From positions 50,937,882 to 51,001,881 of the forward strand of contig CM064430.1 of assembly GCA_032690845.1 (NCBI GenBank): a DNA stretch of 64,000 nucleotides, given 5' to 3'. This document shows, in pieces, positions 10,118-22,372 of this stretch. Both the position numbers and the translations under genes were made by a program. The notes below the pieces were generated by a model. It saw only the letters and a program-made list of their open reading frames with translations, ran no database searches and had not been told where the DNA came from. Origin of the DNA: Eleusine coracana subsp. coracana (taxonomy: Eukaryota; Streptophyta; Magnoliopsida; Poales; Poaceae). Position 1 is the first letter of the stretch. Every line of letters begins with the position of its first letter.

Positions 10118-11070
10118 TGTTGGAAAAAACCAATTAGTACCAATTAATCCCTCATCTTATGTTGAATAACGAGGAAAAACATCAACCAATAGTTGGCAGC
10201 GGAATAGAGAGCACACATGCACAAGTGACACAATGATTTACGTGGAAAACTTCCTTGAGTAAAAACCACGGGACCAACTGATCCACTCCAAACTTACACT
10301 ATCAAGAATAATGGGTACAAAGGAGTCTTCTCTAGAACCTCTAGAGGATTACAACACCAGCAACACTCTTCATCAAGTAACAACCTTGGCCACAACAACA
10401 AGAACTAGAAGAGGCAGACAGAGGCGATACAAATTCTGTATCCTTGCGTAATCAGTTCATAACTCTCAAACCACAGAACCACAGTGCACGAAATTTGGTA
10501 GGCAAGTATCTCAATGTGTCCCACAAAGACTGACCAAATTTCAGATCAATCTGACACCGTTTGACCACCCAAATAAATCGTCTACCAAAACTGTTCTTCC
10601 AAAGAACCAAAGACCAAATAAACTGACCAAATCAAAGATCTCTAAGTGTAGAACGAGCTCACCAAACTTGGTATCAATCAAAGCACTTTAGAGCCTCCGA
10701 TCAACAGCTTGATTGTGATCGGTTTGAAGACACCGGTTCTAGACAGAACTATCTCTCTTCCTTTTCCTTCTCTTCTCTCTTTGGTATGTGTTGTGTGTAG
10801 GAGTGTTGCACGCCCATGGGCTTCTGGATGGTGTGCTCAAGCATGACCTCATGCTTGCTTTATATAAATGGTGAAGAGTGTTGGTTGTGGAGTATCCATC
10901 TAAATATGTTGGTTATGGTGTATCCAATGAAATATGTTGGTTGTGATGTATCTAATCTAATTTCAATGTTGGCAGTGATAGATCAATCCAATACACCATC
11001 ATCTATCTTCTCCTCTATACAATCATCCCCTACATAGTTCTCCTCCATGTGAAGGGATAACAGCCCAACA
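10118..11070 (-). mobile_element. Solo LTR of an LTR retrotransposon, TSD cgtaa
   Basis: 953 bp beginning TGTTGG and ending CCAACA, flanked by perfect 5-bp duplications cgtaa (10113-10117 and 11071-11075). There is no internal region. A TATA-like ttatataaa at about 10859 and a tttacgtggaaaac block near 10242, which in many plant Copia LTRs lies near the 3' end, suggest minus orientation. This is the product of LTR-LTR recombination that removed one LTR and the interior. Confidence 0.88.
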
Positions 11071-11410
11071 CGTAATTATGCTGATGAACTCTGATGAGTT
11101 GAATTCGTCCTAATGGTTGCAACTAAGAGGATGCTGCCGTACCCTACAAGGCTACAAAGAGTGGTTAGAATGCGCGCGCAACATGAATCCTTAATTATAT
11201 GTCCGTTGAGGTATATACATTCTTTGACTTTCTCAAGTTGGTCAATCTCAGAGAAATGGTATCGTACATACATGTGCATAAACAGTTGACGACTGATTGG
11301 TCGCAACATGAATAAAAAAGTTGACTGATCCGATAAATCTGCACCGTGTGTTGACACGTTTTTGTGCCTCCACAAGCGAACCCTAACTCGCAAATCTGTC
11401 CAGACATCTA
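11071..11410. other. Residual 5' flank of F-box gene G4
   Basis: 340 bp between the solo LTR and the Harbinger element. Before the Harbinger insertion it directly preceded the G4 start codon. I see no gene in it. Confidence 0.45.
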
Positions 11411-11600
11411 GGAGGTGTTCGTTTCCCCCTGCTAAAGTGCTAAAAGTGCTTTTTAGTGCTAAATTTAGCACCTAGGCTGCCGAACAGGGCTACTGAAATT
11501 TAGCCCAAGGTGTTAAAAAGTGGCCAAATCTTTAGCACCCAACTTGACCTTAAAAGGTGCTAAAGGTGAACCAAAAAAATCTTACCCCTACCTACGGCCG
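11411..11600. repeat. Harbinger left terminal and subterminal repeats
   Basis: After the TIR come repeated tgctaaa / tttagca words in both directions (gtgctaaatttagcac near 11454, ctttagcaccc near 11530, ggtgctaaagg near 11557). The matching right end is 26265-26388. Such subterminal arrays usually hold transposase or Myb-protein binding sites (family knowledge). Confidence 0.7.
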
Positions 11601-11889
11601 TGACTCCTCTCTCGTCTCTCTCTCTCCCCTGATCTGCCGCCACCTCCTCGCCCTCTCCCTCCCCCGATCCGCCGCCGCTTCACCGGCTAGATCCACCTGC
11701 CCCACACTCATCTGTGTCACGCTCGACCGCTCCATCGATCCGGTGGGGCTCCTCTGACTCGCTGCTGCTCCGCCTGCCTCCATCTCTGCTGATCCATCCG
11801 CCTCTCGCCTCCTCTGCTGCAAGGCCACCGCTTTTCCTAGATCTGCTCGCTGCCAGGCCGCCTCCTGCCTCCTCCGCCACTTCGACGTG

Positions 11890-13464
11890 ATGGATAGCTT
11901 CGGAGATGATGGCCTTCATCCCTTGTTCTTGCAGCCCGATCCTTATTCTCCTGTGCACTCTTTCAATGCATTCCACGACGTGCAAAGCAGCCGACTGACC
12001 GCCTCTGGTACTGCCCAGCATCATGTGCTTGACCTCAACTCGGAGTCCGATGAGTGGCCACATCTAATGGACTACCAGGCTGACCTTCAACGATCCGGTG
12101 GCGGAGGACGCGGGGCGGGAGGAAGCTGGGTGGGAGGAAGTGGTGGCGGAGGAAGTGGCGGCCTTCCTCACCCAACTCGAGCTGGCAGAGAAGGTGGCAA
12201 ATGCTCGCTGGGCCTCTGGTCGGCACGCGGTGCAGACCATATCCCCATGCATGGACCTGGCAGGCAAGACGATTCTTTGATCGACACTCCTTCAACTAGC
12301 GGTGGGAGGGGACTACGTGGAGCAGTTCGATGTCGTGATGATCTGAACATGGACACCGATGACATCGAAGAGGTGGCTCCGACGACGCAGGTACGAGTAA
12401 GATACCAATTACTTGTTGTTCTTTCCCTCATCTAGTTCATGCAGTAGATTGTTGGTTGATTTGTATGTTGTTCTTGTTCTTGACATGCATTATGTGGCTG
12501 AAATATGACAAGGCTAATTGGTCATGCGAATCAAATAACTATTCATTGTGTCAAATGCTTGTCGAACAAAAAAGATTGGGTAACTACATCAAGGGCACAA
12601 TGACTAATAGAGGGTACAAGATGATTGAACAGAAGTTTAAGGAAGAAAATAACTTGCACCATGATAGGAAGCAGTTTGGAAACAGGATTAGGCAACTCAA
12701 AGGGTTGTACAACTTCATAAAGTGGTTGTGTACTAAAAGTGGTTTAGGAAGAGATGAGAGTGATTGGCCTGTTGCACCTAAAAAATGGTGGGACGACAAG
12801 ACTAAGGTATAAATTCTATGCTTGTATCTTTAATGTTGAACTACAAGTCGATTCTTTGGTTAATTGTTTTCTTAGTACTTGTCTGTAATGTGCAGGGACA
12901 TTCTGAGTGGTAGAAATTGAAGCATGACCCTCTAGATTACCTGCCTATGTTGGAAGAGCTGTTTGAAGGTGTTGCAGTTGACGGTTCCACATCCTATGTG
13001 GCTGGACAATCTAGTGATAATGCAGATGAAGATGAAGAGGCTGCTGACTTGTTTCAGGATGCTCAAGATACTCCTATGAGCATTGGTAGTCTGAAGAGAG
13101 GAAGTAGTACAAGCACCACAGGGACAAGTCCTGTAAAGAAGAGCAAGAGTCCAGTGATCAAGATGATGAGGGACTTTCTGTCTGTTAGTTCAAAGCAGGC
13201 TACAAAGCAAACTTCTATGATAAGAGAGATGATTTGTTCCACTAAGGAAAACAACACTAACATACTAGCCAAGACTACTATAGAGACGAACAAGCAATCC
13301 AGCTGGCTTTGCAAGATGAAATTGATGAAGAGAGTGTTGAATTATATGCTCTTTCCAGCATTTGTGAAAAGGCAGAGCGTAGGGGCTTCTTCCTTAACAT
13401 CAAGACAGTAGCAGGAAGGCTGGCATTCTTGAAGAGGTATTGCAGGGAGAAAAACTTGATGTAG
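11890..13464 (+). pseudogene. Harbinger Myb/SANT-like protein gene (ORF1), three exons
   Basis: The ATG at 11890 starts a Gly-rich N-terminal exon that ends at the donor after 12390. Exon 2 (about 12493-12807) holds the Myb/SANT-like domain: NWSCESNNYSLCQMLVEQ, then RGYKMIEQKF, GNRIRQLKGLYNFIKWL and PKKWWDDKTK. Exon 3 starts at 12896 after tgcag and keeps frame (GHSEW), but a TAG follows at once. The rest (DYLPMLEELFEGVAVDGST, then a Ser/Lys-rich linker) is open to about 13280. There the C-terminal part (LYALSSICEKAERRGFF, GRLAFLKRYC, ending TAG 13462-13464) continues in another frame. In PIF/Harbinger elements this protein helps nuclear import and DNA binding of the transposase. One stop and one frameshift make this copy a pseudogene. 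Confidence 0.8.
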
Positions 13465-13709
13465 TATGTAGAGTCTATGTCTATGTCTAAGTGTTCTATG
13501 TGCTTGTTCAATAAACTTGAGTGTTGTCTTTGTTGAGTGAACCTGGACATGTGTCTTTGTTGTGTGAACTTGAATTCTATGTATTTGTTTGTTGAACCTT
13601 TTATTTGTGGAGAATGAATTATTTGTCTGAATTCTATTTCCTGGATTCTATTTATCACAACAATTTTGCATTGCTTCTATTTTAGGAAGGTGAACCAAGG
13701 CAACAACAG

Positions 13710-14420
13710 ATGATGATGATCTGGATGGTACTTCAACAACAGCAACGAAGGAGGTTACATTTAGCTATGCTGATGTATGGTACGTAGCATGACCGCTGTC
13801 ATCATAACAAAAGCAAGAGGAAAAGGGGACCCGAGAGTGGTCATGATTGGGTCCTTAGAAACCTGTCAGATCCAAAATATTGTTACAACATGTTTAGAAT
13901 GAACAAGACTTTGTTTTACCAACTTCATGACACCTTGGTTGAATCATATGACCTTATAGCAACTACAAAGCGTAGCAGTCTAGAGGCATTGGGCATGTTT
14001 CTGTGGGTTCTTGGTGCACCACAGTCAGTTAGGCAAGCTGAAAACAGATTTGGGAGGTCATTAGACACAGTCCACCGCAACTTTGCTAAAGTGTTGAAAT
14101 GTGTTTTGAAGCTAGCAGCTGACAATATAAAGCCACATGACCCTGAATTCAAAACAATTCACCCTCGGCTGCAGAAACCAAGGTTTAGTCCACACTTCAA
14201 CAACAGTCTAGGAGCAATAGATGGGACTCATATTCCATTTGTTGTTCCAAATGACAAGGTGGTTCAATATATGTCTCGCAAAGGAAAAACAACACAGAAT
14301 GTGCTTGCCATGTGTGACTTAGATTTACATTTGTGCTTGCTGGATGGACTGGATCAGTTCATGATATGAGAGTGTTCAATGCAACCAAATACAATGCTAC
14401 CTTTCCACATCCACCATCAG
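13710..14420 (+). pseudogene. Harbinger transposase exon 1 (DDE_Tnp_4 family)
   Basis: The frame opens at ATG 13710 (QQQQRRRLHLAMLMYGT), has an in-frame TAG near 13785, then continues through WVLRNLSDPKYCYNMFRM, LGMFLWVLGAPQSVRQAE, FGRSLDTVHRNF and the first catalytic Asp in GAIDGTHIPFVV. A one-base deletion near 14330 shifts the frame just before VLAGWTGSVHDMRVF. The exon ends CATCAG with the donor gtacat at 14421. It was recognised by the motif order typical of plant PIF/Harbinger transposases. The protein would cut and join at TIR ends in the nucleus with the Myb-like partner. Confidence 0.85.
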
Positions 14421-14436
14421 GTACATGATTTCTTCT

Positions 14437-14822
14437 TGTCAAAGCTTGAGATCGGCAGTAAAATGTATAGGGCTACGACGAGACTAAGAACTACGATGGT
14501 AACACAAGACATCGAGTTATACAGGTTCGGGCCCTCTCGATGAGAGTAAAAACCCTACGTACTGTGTTCTGTGTATTGTATCAATGCTATGAACTTGTCA
14601 ACTTCTGTCCCTCGATGAGGGGTACCCTACCGCCTTATATATCCAGTTGGCAGGGGGGTACATGAAGAGTCCTAGTCGTAACCCCTTAGGGTTTACATAG
14701 AAAGTCTATCTCTACATGCCTTACGCTCCAAGTTGAGTCGGTCGGCTTCCTTGTTGATGAAGTACCCGGTCGGCTACTGACTTAATCTTGTATGAGGATA
14801 CCCGTAAGGCAAGTATCCCATA
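14437..14822 (-). repeat. Gypsy-1 3' LTR (left copy)
   Basis: Begins TGTCAAAGCTTGAG and ends ATCCCATA on the plus strand. The minus-strand purine run ctcgggagctgc next to it (14823-14834) is the polypurine tract. A minus-strand TATATAAGG lies at about 14633-14641. Confidence 0.9.
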
Positions 14823-15592
14823 GCAGCTCCCGAGTGCTTCCTGATTTTGAGCTTCAACTCTCCAAACAATCTTCAATGTAGATCATAAATTAGGAAGACC
14901 TCTTTATCGAAGTTCCTAATAGATCTGGTGCACCGGTTAGGTGCACTTGATCAGGTGTAGCCCCCGACTCTTGTATAATTTGGAGACTTAACAAATAATG
15001 CAAGAGTCTAATTATATTAGCTCTTATTATTTTGTATATATTTTACTCAAACCATCAAGCTTGAGCCTAATAAACCTCTGGTCATCAAACCAGTAAGTTA
15101 ACTTGAGCTTCAGCCTTGCCAACTGATTATTAAATAGGCCGAGTGACATTCACCATGTCCAAGTGACTGGTCGGTCTGAATTTTATGATTTCAATCATAT
15201 TCAATTCATTTAGACCAATATGACATCAATCATATTATCGTACTAAGCTAAATGACATCAGTCAGAATACAGCCTTTCCCTAATAATTAGTCACTCTAAT
15301 TATCCATAAGTCTAATTTTGATAATTTGGTTATTGACTTCAATCAATACCATAACCTTTGAACTTATACCCATATGACCATCAAGTCCTTTGCTACATGA
15401 TCATCAGATCATATAGATATGGCTAAATAATTTTCAAATGCTTCTCATCAAAGAAGCCCTCGAGCATTATTTCTCAAGGGTTTAGACCCTAATCACACTT
15501 AAAGTCCTTAACCAATCTTTGTTTAAGCAAAAATTCGCCATCACTGTACGGCCCACCCCGGCCCATGGGACCCTTAGGTCAAAAAGTGGGAG

Positions 15593-15600
15593 TATAAAAG
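15593..15600 (+). promoter_or_regulatory. TATA box of the Gypsy-1 antisense gene
   Basis: TATAAAAG lies 205 bp upstream of the antisense-gene ATG at 15805, in a non-LTR position and on the strand opposite to gag-pol. It suggests a separate promoter; transcription is inferred. Confidence 0.55.
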
Positions 15601-15804
15601 GCAGCGTCAAGTTGACTCTCAGTCCACACCGCATTTGCACACAAACCTTTCGTCTTCCTCGCATCTCCCCTGTTCTCGACTCCTCAGCTTTCAAGCTAGG
15701 GTTAGCACCGCCACTTCCGGCCGCCGCAGATCTCACCGCGCTTAGCCCCCAAGCCTTTGCTAGGGTTCAGCATTCGATCCGCCACGCCCGAAACAATCGT
15801 CGCC

Positions 15805-18576
15805 ATGGGTCGCAAGAAGGTTTCCACCTCGATCCCTACCACTCCCACTACCGCCGCCGCGTCTTCCTTATTGGAGATCGACATCCCGGAGCAGCTTCGA
15901 GAGTTCTCAAAGAGCAACCTCTCCCAGGCCGACATGAATCAGATGGTGATCGACGGCGTCCTTCCAGAGCAAGTATGGATCGACTAGAAGGTACCCCGTG
16001 AATCTTGTCCTATCCCTATTCATAAACAAATAGTTGTATTCTGCTCATTCTTCGAGCATGGCTTTGGAGTCCCCTGCTGCAGCTTCTTGCGCGGGCTCCT
16101 TTTCTTTTATGGGATTGAGCTTGTCAGCCTCAATCCCAATTCCATCCTTCACCTCACCATCTTCGTGCACATGTGCGAAGCATTTCTGGGAATCCTCCCC
16201 CATTTCAATTTATTCCGCCATCTGTTTGTCCTCCGCCCGTTGCCGACCAAGGACAATCAAGTAGCTATAGGCGGCGTTGGCTTCTAGGTGCGCAAGAAGG
16301 AGGCGTACATCAACGTGCCATTGAAGACCGAGAACAAGAACTAGAAGGATGAGTGGTTTTATTGTGACAACCCTCCCCCTGTTCTTGCCGATTTCACCGG
16401 TGCCAAGGCGATTCCTCTGGCGCAATGGACAGAGAAACCCGATCCGACTGATCCTTAGGTGGCACTCTGCTGAAGAAGATAGCCGACTTGAAGGCTGAAG
16501 GCATTGATGGAATTACCATCGCCAAGAGCTTCATAGTTCGTAGAGTGCAGCCCCTGAAGCTACAGAGTCACCCGGCGTGGAACTATGTCAATAATGACGA
16601 AACCAGGGAGGTGCCTGACCCGCCGAATGGTGAACTCCATAAGAAACATCTGTCAAAAATGTTTGAAGGAGATATCCTTCAGGATGACTTGTTGATCAAG
16701 AAGGCGTATAACAAGGGCACTATGCGGGCCTGAGTAAGCCTCAGTCTGCTTTGAGCAATCCTTTATGTTCTTATCTTGATTCCCTGCTTGATACTTTGGT
16801 TCCTATGCAGGTTTTGGATACTTATATTTCTCATCCTTCGCTCCCTCCGACCGATTCCGAGGGACCGGACTATGTTGAAAAGACGCAGCAGACCGGCACC
16901 GGAGGCTCGAGCTCTTCTATAGGCGCTCGTCCTGACCCGGTCTCCACCCTGCCTCCCCTCGGTCGATAAATAAAGCAGATCGTTGGGTGCCGATGGCAAT
17001 ATATAGGAGATCAGGATGATGATGAAGAGTTGCCGTCTGCTGACGCTGGTCATCACACCCCCACTCCCTTCGTCCGACCTTCAAGCCAGTCGGAACCCCC
17101 GAGCCAAACTCAGAGTGATGCTGGGAAGGTGGATCAGACCGATAAGGCAGAAAAATCTGCCTAGAAGAGGAAGGAGACTGATTTTTAGTTGACTTCTTCA
17201 AAGAAGAAGTTGTGCCGAATCAAGCTCAAGAAGGCTTCTAGGTTAATTCTGTAACCTTATGCTCCTTGTCTCTTATTACCATCCGTAACACATCTTAATC
17301 TCTTCGATATTCATTTTGACAGTGGTCGAACGAGTGATTCTCAAAGTACCCAAGAGTTCGGAGACACTCGATCTGGACCTCCTCCTCACCCGACTGATGT
17401 GCCCAAGTCGGTCGGCATGTTGTTAAACACGCCGACCGAAGTGGATAAGCCAATCAACAAGACAATTCCTGCTCCCATTCCGGCGCCTGTACCCCAACCT
17501 GCTCCTGCTGTTGTCCCTTCGCCTCTTGACAAAGGTAAAGCAACATTATCTGCAGATTTACTCGGTCGGCCCAAAGTGGAGGACGTGGAAATCCTGCATC
17601 AACATCGAGAAGCTAGAAAGGTACTTCAATACTCTGCTTTTGCTTTGTCTTAATCTTGTCTTTAAGCTTAACCCCTTTTATATATAGAAAATGTATGCTC
17701 TCGTAGAGAGAAAACAGGCTAGGATGGAATACGTTGAAGCCGAGACTTTTGGTATGTCCTAAACTCTTTGGTATTCAAGTCTTTAAATAAGACTAACACT
17801 TTGCTGGTGTTTTGCTAGTCATCAGTCAGTAGCTTGCCAAAGCGCAGAAGGAGATTGAAAAGCTACAGACCGACCAAAGAGAAATGACCAAGGCTTTAAA
17901 CCAAGGCCGAGAAGATTTAGCTGGTAAGATCACTCACCACCTATTGTTTAGATAACCAACCAATCACTCTAGCGTTAAAGATTTAAATATTTGTCTTTTA
18001 GCTCATGACCAGAAGGTTGTTGACCTGGAGAAGTTGACTTCTAATCAGCAAAGGTTTGTTAACGCCTTAAATACTGAGAAGGAAAACCTGTCCAAGTCGG
18101 TCGAGGACCAGAAGGCCGAGATCACTCAGCTGCAGAAGGAGTTGAAGGAGGCTGAAGCCAAGATAGAGGAAGCTAAGAGCACCTCCAAATCCTTCAAATG
18201 TAAACTTGCCGCTTGAAAGGCAATAGACTATGTTCATGCCGACCGAGTGGAGCAGTCTGGCCATTCCTTAGAGTACTTGCTGGAGCATGCATCAGAAGAT
18301 ATTGCTCATAATACTCGACGAGTGGCGACCGAAGCCGGGAGTCAGGTTCTGGCTATTTGCCAATCTTGGTCTCCCGCTCTGCGAGTGGACAAGATCAAGT
18401 AGGGCTTCAACCCAGACATGACTGACGACCAATGCTAGTTGCTCTTGGATTCCATGCTGGAGACTTTCCGAGCTTTGGTCGACAATATAGAGATCAATCC
18501 GATCGTGCCTACTCCTCTAGCAACTCCCGAGGTTGAGCTACGAGCTGAATCTTCCTCTCCTTCAAAGGAGTTGTAA
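15805..18576 (+). pseudogene. Gypsy-1 antisense gene (Tat-type extra ORF), multi-exon
   Basis: The ATG at 15805 in good context (cgccatggg) starts RKKVSTSIPTTPTTAAAS. The first exon reaches about 16733 and contains FFEHGFGVPC, LVSLNPNSILHLTIFVHMC, WFYCDNPPPVLADF and IPLAQWTEKP. These match the 'putative gypsy-type transposon' protein family that grass Tat elements carry antisense to pol. In-frame TAGs occur at about 15985, 16285 and 16342, at least one where Trp is expected. Five GT-AG introns can be placed: about 16736-16810, 17242-17323, 17621-17688, 17752-17818 and 17931-18000. The frame is kept across the last three and is consistent across the others. The C-terminal half is a predicted coiled coil (KEIEKLQTDQREMTK; EITQLQKELKEAEAKIEEAK) and the gene ends TAA at 18574-18576. 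The function of the family is unknown. Confidence 0.72.
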
Positions 18577-19408
18577 ATCCTGTAATATTAGAGATCATTA
18601 GCAATATCTATGTAATGAAACAATGTTACCTGTATGTAATCTAGTTTCATGCTTATCATCTTTAAAAGATTGATAAAAATATCGTAAGTATGTTTCTATT
18701 ATTGAGAAACTCAAATTGTATTGGTCTGCCTTAACATTTTAGGTTGTGACTCATAACCGCGTAACAAGCAGAGTCGACCAATCGACACATGACCTCTCAC
18801 ACTTTGGCTCTGGGTTTAGTGTAGTGGTAGTCTGATGTGCAGTATAAAGTATATAACCATAATGTATAGACGTTAGACCAAGAAAATGAAGATCGTATTC
18901 AAAGAGAAGAAATCGGTCAGAAAGTAGTCCAAAACCAAAATACGGTTAGACTGCAGTGGGACATTATAACTAGCCCCCTGACTTGATTGTTTAATAAAAT
19001 AAATTAAGGAATCAAGACAATATAGAATGAAAATCATCAAAAAATCTTTCACCAAAAAGACCAAAGTTTCATTCATGAATAATGTATAAGTATACAAAGG
19101 AATAATTAAGTATAGAAACGACGTAGCTGATTTATGTTCCAAGAATTTGGTATATCATCGCCGTCTTCATACATCAGTCGGTAAGCCCCCGGGTGAGTGA
19201 CTTCCTTCACAACATATGGTTCTTCCCACTCTGGAGAAAGCTTATGCTGGTTCTTCGTTGACTACACTCGGCGGAGCACTAGATCTCCAACTTGGAAGTG
19301 TTGATTATGTATATTTTTATCATAATAACGACGTAAGCCTTGTTGGTAAAGTGCCAACCGAAACAGAGCGTGATCACGCAACTCCTCTACTGCAATCAAA
19401 TCAATCTC
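18577..19408. other. Gypsy-1 spacer between antisense gene and integrase end
   Basis: AT-rich at 18580-19140, no supported ORF. From about 19150 to 19408, minus-strand remnants of the integrase C-terminal end may be present but are not in one frame. Confidence 0.45.
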
Positions 19409-20485
19409 TCAATTCTCCTCAGAAAGCTGTTCATCATACGCTTGAACCCGTGCCGAAACAAGGCTGACTTCAGTCGGCAGCATAGCCTCTGAGCCATAGA
19501 CTAATAAGAAAGGTGACTGACCAGTTGCCCGACTGGTGTTTGTGCGAAGCCCCCAAAGAACTGAAGGTAATTCTTTGACCCACCGACTGGCATAAGGCTT
19601 AAGCCTGTCGAATATCCGAGGCTTCAATCCTTAGAGAATCATACCATTGGTCCGTTTGATCTACCCATTGCTTTGAGGATGAGCCACTGATGCAAAGTGG
19701 ATTTTTATTCCCATCTCATCGGCAAAGTCACGGAACTCCACTGAAGTGAATTGAGTGCCATTATCAGTAATGATATCATGAGAAACCCCGAACCGAGTGA
19801 AGACATCCTTAACAAACTCAATAGCCTTCTTTGTTGTAATCTTGCCGACCGGCTTTGCTTCAATCCACTTGGTGAATTTGTCAATAGCAAAAAACAGATA
19901 AGTGAACCCGCCTGGCGCCTTTTTGAAAGGACCGACAATATCAAGCCCCCAAACATCGAAGGGCCAAGTCAAAGGTATCATCTGAAGTTTTTGTGAAGGC
20001 ACATGCGTTTGTTGAGCGAAGAATTGACAACCTTCACACATCCGAACGACCCGGTGTGCATCTTCAACCACCATGGGCCAATAAAACCCTTGCCAGAAAG
20101 CTTTGCTGACCAAAGTCTTGGAAGCTGCATGATTGCCACATATCCCAGAATGAATTTCTTCTACCAACTTTTGGCCTTCTGGTATCGAGATGCATCTCAT
20201 CAAGATGTTTGATCCTCCTCTTTTATAGAGTTGGTCTCCCACAAACAAATACCCTCGGCATCGGGTCTCCAACCTTCGTTGCTCATTAGGATCCGAAGGT
20301 AGCGTTCCCTTATCCAAATATTGGATGAATGGGTCGCGCCAATCAGTCTCCATGTTGTCATCACCAACGAGATCAGTAACATCACTCATTAATACATCCG
20401 ACCGAGGAGAAATCGTAGGGGAATCCAGAGTGTGTAAGAAAACACCTGGCGGGACCAAAGACCGGGATGATCCTATTTTGGCCAA
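19409..20485 (-). pseudogene. Gypsy-1 integrase with linker from RNase H
   Basis: Read on the minus strand from 20485: a linker (SDVLMSDVTDLVG), RCISIPEGQKLVEEIH and a zinc-binding part ending CEGCQFFAQQTH; then the core GLDIVGPFKKAPGG, FFAIDKFTKWIEA and IITDNGTQFTS with the first two catalytic Asp; then HPQSNG followed by TAG. The segment after the stop reads IKRTNGMIL where the family has a Glu-Arg pair, so the third catalytic residue appears to be Lys. A second TAA follows, and 19627-19409 continues (LKPRIFDRLKPYASRWVKEL, RTNTSRATGQSPFLLVYGSEA). The copy cannot make an active integrase. Confidence 0.85.
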
Positions 20486-20739
20486 TTCATCGGCCGCTTG
20501 GTTATTGTCTCAAAGAACATGCGTGAACTTCAATCCATCAAATTTGTCTTCAAGCTTCCTTACTTCTTAACAGTAAGCACTCTTACTGTCATCCACACAG
20601 TTCCAATCCTTAGTGACCTGATTACTAACCAAAGCCGAGTCACCAAAGACGTCGAGACGCTTGATGCCGAGTGACGCGGCAATGCGCAGACCGTGTAGAA
20701 GGGCTTCATATTCCGCAACGTTGTTAGATGCGCGAAACA

Positions 20740-22212
20740 TCAACTGAAGGACATATCAAAGCCTCTCTCCAGTGGGTGAGATAAACACGACTCCCACACC
20801 TGCTCCTTGTAATTGAAGAGACCCATCGAAGTACATTTTCCAATACTCGATGTCTTGTGCAGTAGGTGGGTGTTGAATCTCTGCCACTCAGCAACGAAAT
20901 CAGCTAGTGCTTGTCCCTTTATAGCTGACCGAGGCGCGAACGTGATGGTATATTGACCAAGTTCGACTGCCCACTTAGTGATTTTGCCTTCGGCTTCTCG
21001 GTTGTGTAGCACTGTGCCGAGTGCGAAGGAAGTCTGGACTTCGATCGGATGAGCTTGAAAGTAATGCTTCAACTTCCTGGAGGTGACCAACAATGCATAC
21101 AACAACTTCAATATATGTTGGTATTTTACCTTAGAGGCACCAAGGACCTCACTCACAAAGTAGACCGGGTGTTGTACTTTTTGTATATGCCCCTCTTCTT
21201 CTCGGTCTACTGTTAAAACAATACTCATAATATGAGTTGTGGCCGATATGTAAAGCTAAAGTTTTTCTCCTGGCTCCGGAGGCATCAATACTGGAATACT
21301 GCTGAGGTAAACCTTCAACTCGTCCAATGTCGACTGCGCCTCTTTGGTCTAAACGAAGTCTTCCTGTTTTTTAAGCAGTCGGAAAAGTGGTAACCCTCTA
21401 ACCCCCAGTCGGGAAATAAAGCGACTCAAAGACGCCATGCATCCGGTCAGCTTCTGTACATCCCTTTGAGAATTATGTGGCCCCATACCAAGGATCAACT
21501 TGATTTTATCCGGGTTAGCTTCTATACCTCGTTTCGAAACGATATAATCAAGTAGCTTTCCCGAAGGAACCCCAAAAACACACTTCTTGGGATTCAGCTT
21601 TATCGAATAATGCCTCAAATTGTCAAAGGTTTCTGCCAGGTCAGAAATAAGCTCTTCGACGTTCCGAGTCTTGACGACGATGTCATCAACATATGCTTCT
21701 GTGTTCCGACCTATCTGAGCAGCAAGGCAGTGTTGAATACCTCGTTGGTAAGTCGCGCCAGCGTTCTTCAGATCGGAAGGCATTATGATATAGCAATAGG
21801 CACCGGAGGGTGTTATAAAGGAAGTTTTAATCTGATCTTCGACCTTCAGTGGGATCTGGTGATAGCCTGAATAGGCATCCAGAAAGCTCAAGAGCTCACA
21901 CCCGGCTGTCGAGTCTACAATCTGATCAATATGAGGAAGAGCAAAAAGGTCTTTAGGACAGACCTTGTTGAGATTAGTATAATCAACACACATCCTCCAT
22001 TCTTTATTCTTCTTGGGTACAAGGACTAGATTTGCTAACCACTCGGGATGATACACCTCCTTTATAAACTTAGCATCTACTAGTCTAACTATCTCCTTCT
22101 TCATGGCGTCCTTGCGATCTTGCGCAAATCTTCTGAGCCTCTGCTGAACGGGGGTAGCCCCTGGGGGTACCCTTAACTTGTGCTCAATCTTTTCCCTAGG
22201 AACTCCCGGCAT
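20740..22212 (-). pseudogene. Gypsy-1 reverse transcriptase and RNase H
   Basis: From 22212 down: PGVPREKIEHKLRV, PVQQRLRRFA, the RT fingers (HPEWLANLVLVPKK), DYTNLNKVCPKDLF, DAYSGYHQI, SDLKNAGATYQR, the YVDD active site at 21682-21693 and a thumb ending LLKKQEDFV with a TAG at about 21349. The first RNase H follows (21228-20740: PVYFVSEVL, SRKLKHYFQAHPIEV, ALADFVAEW). Below 20740 a second plant-type RNase H region is readable in pieces to about 20560 (ASNNVAEYEALLHGLRIA). RT motifs are intact, but stops separate the domains. Confidence 0.87.
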
Positions 22213-22372
22213 GTCAGATGGTTTCCATGCAAAGATGTCCCTATTTTCCTGGAGGAAAAGAGTGAGCGCGAGTTCCTATTTCTCGTCGAGGTTGACCCTA
22301 CCATAAGTTTCCTTATCGGGGTCTTCAGGATCGAGCATGATTTCCTTGGTTTGGATATCATTGGTCTAAATC

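Noticed and set aside
15519..16001. 160-residue plus-strand ORF overlapping the start of the antisense gene
   Set aside because: Different frame from the conserved motifs; it begins upstream of the TATA box and ends early.
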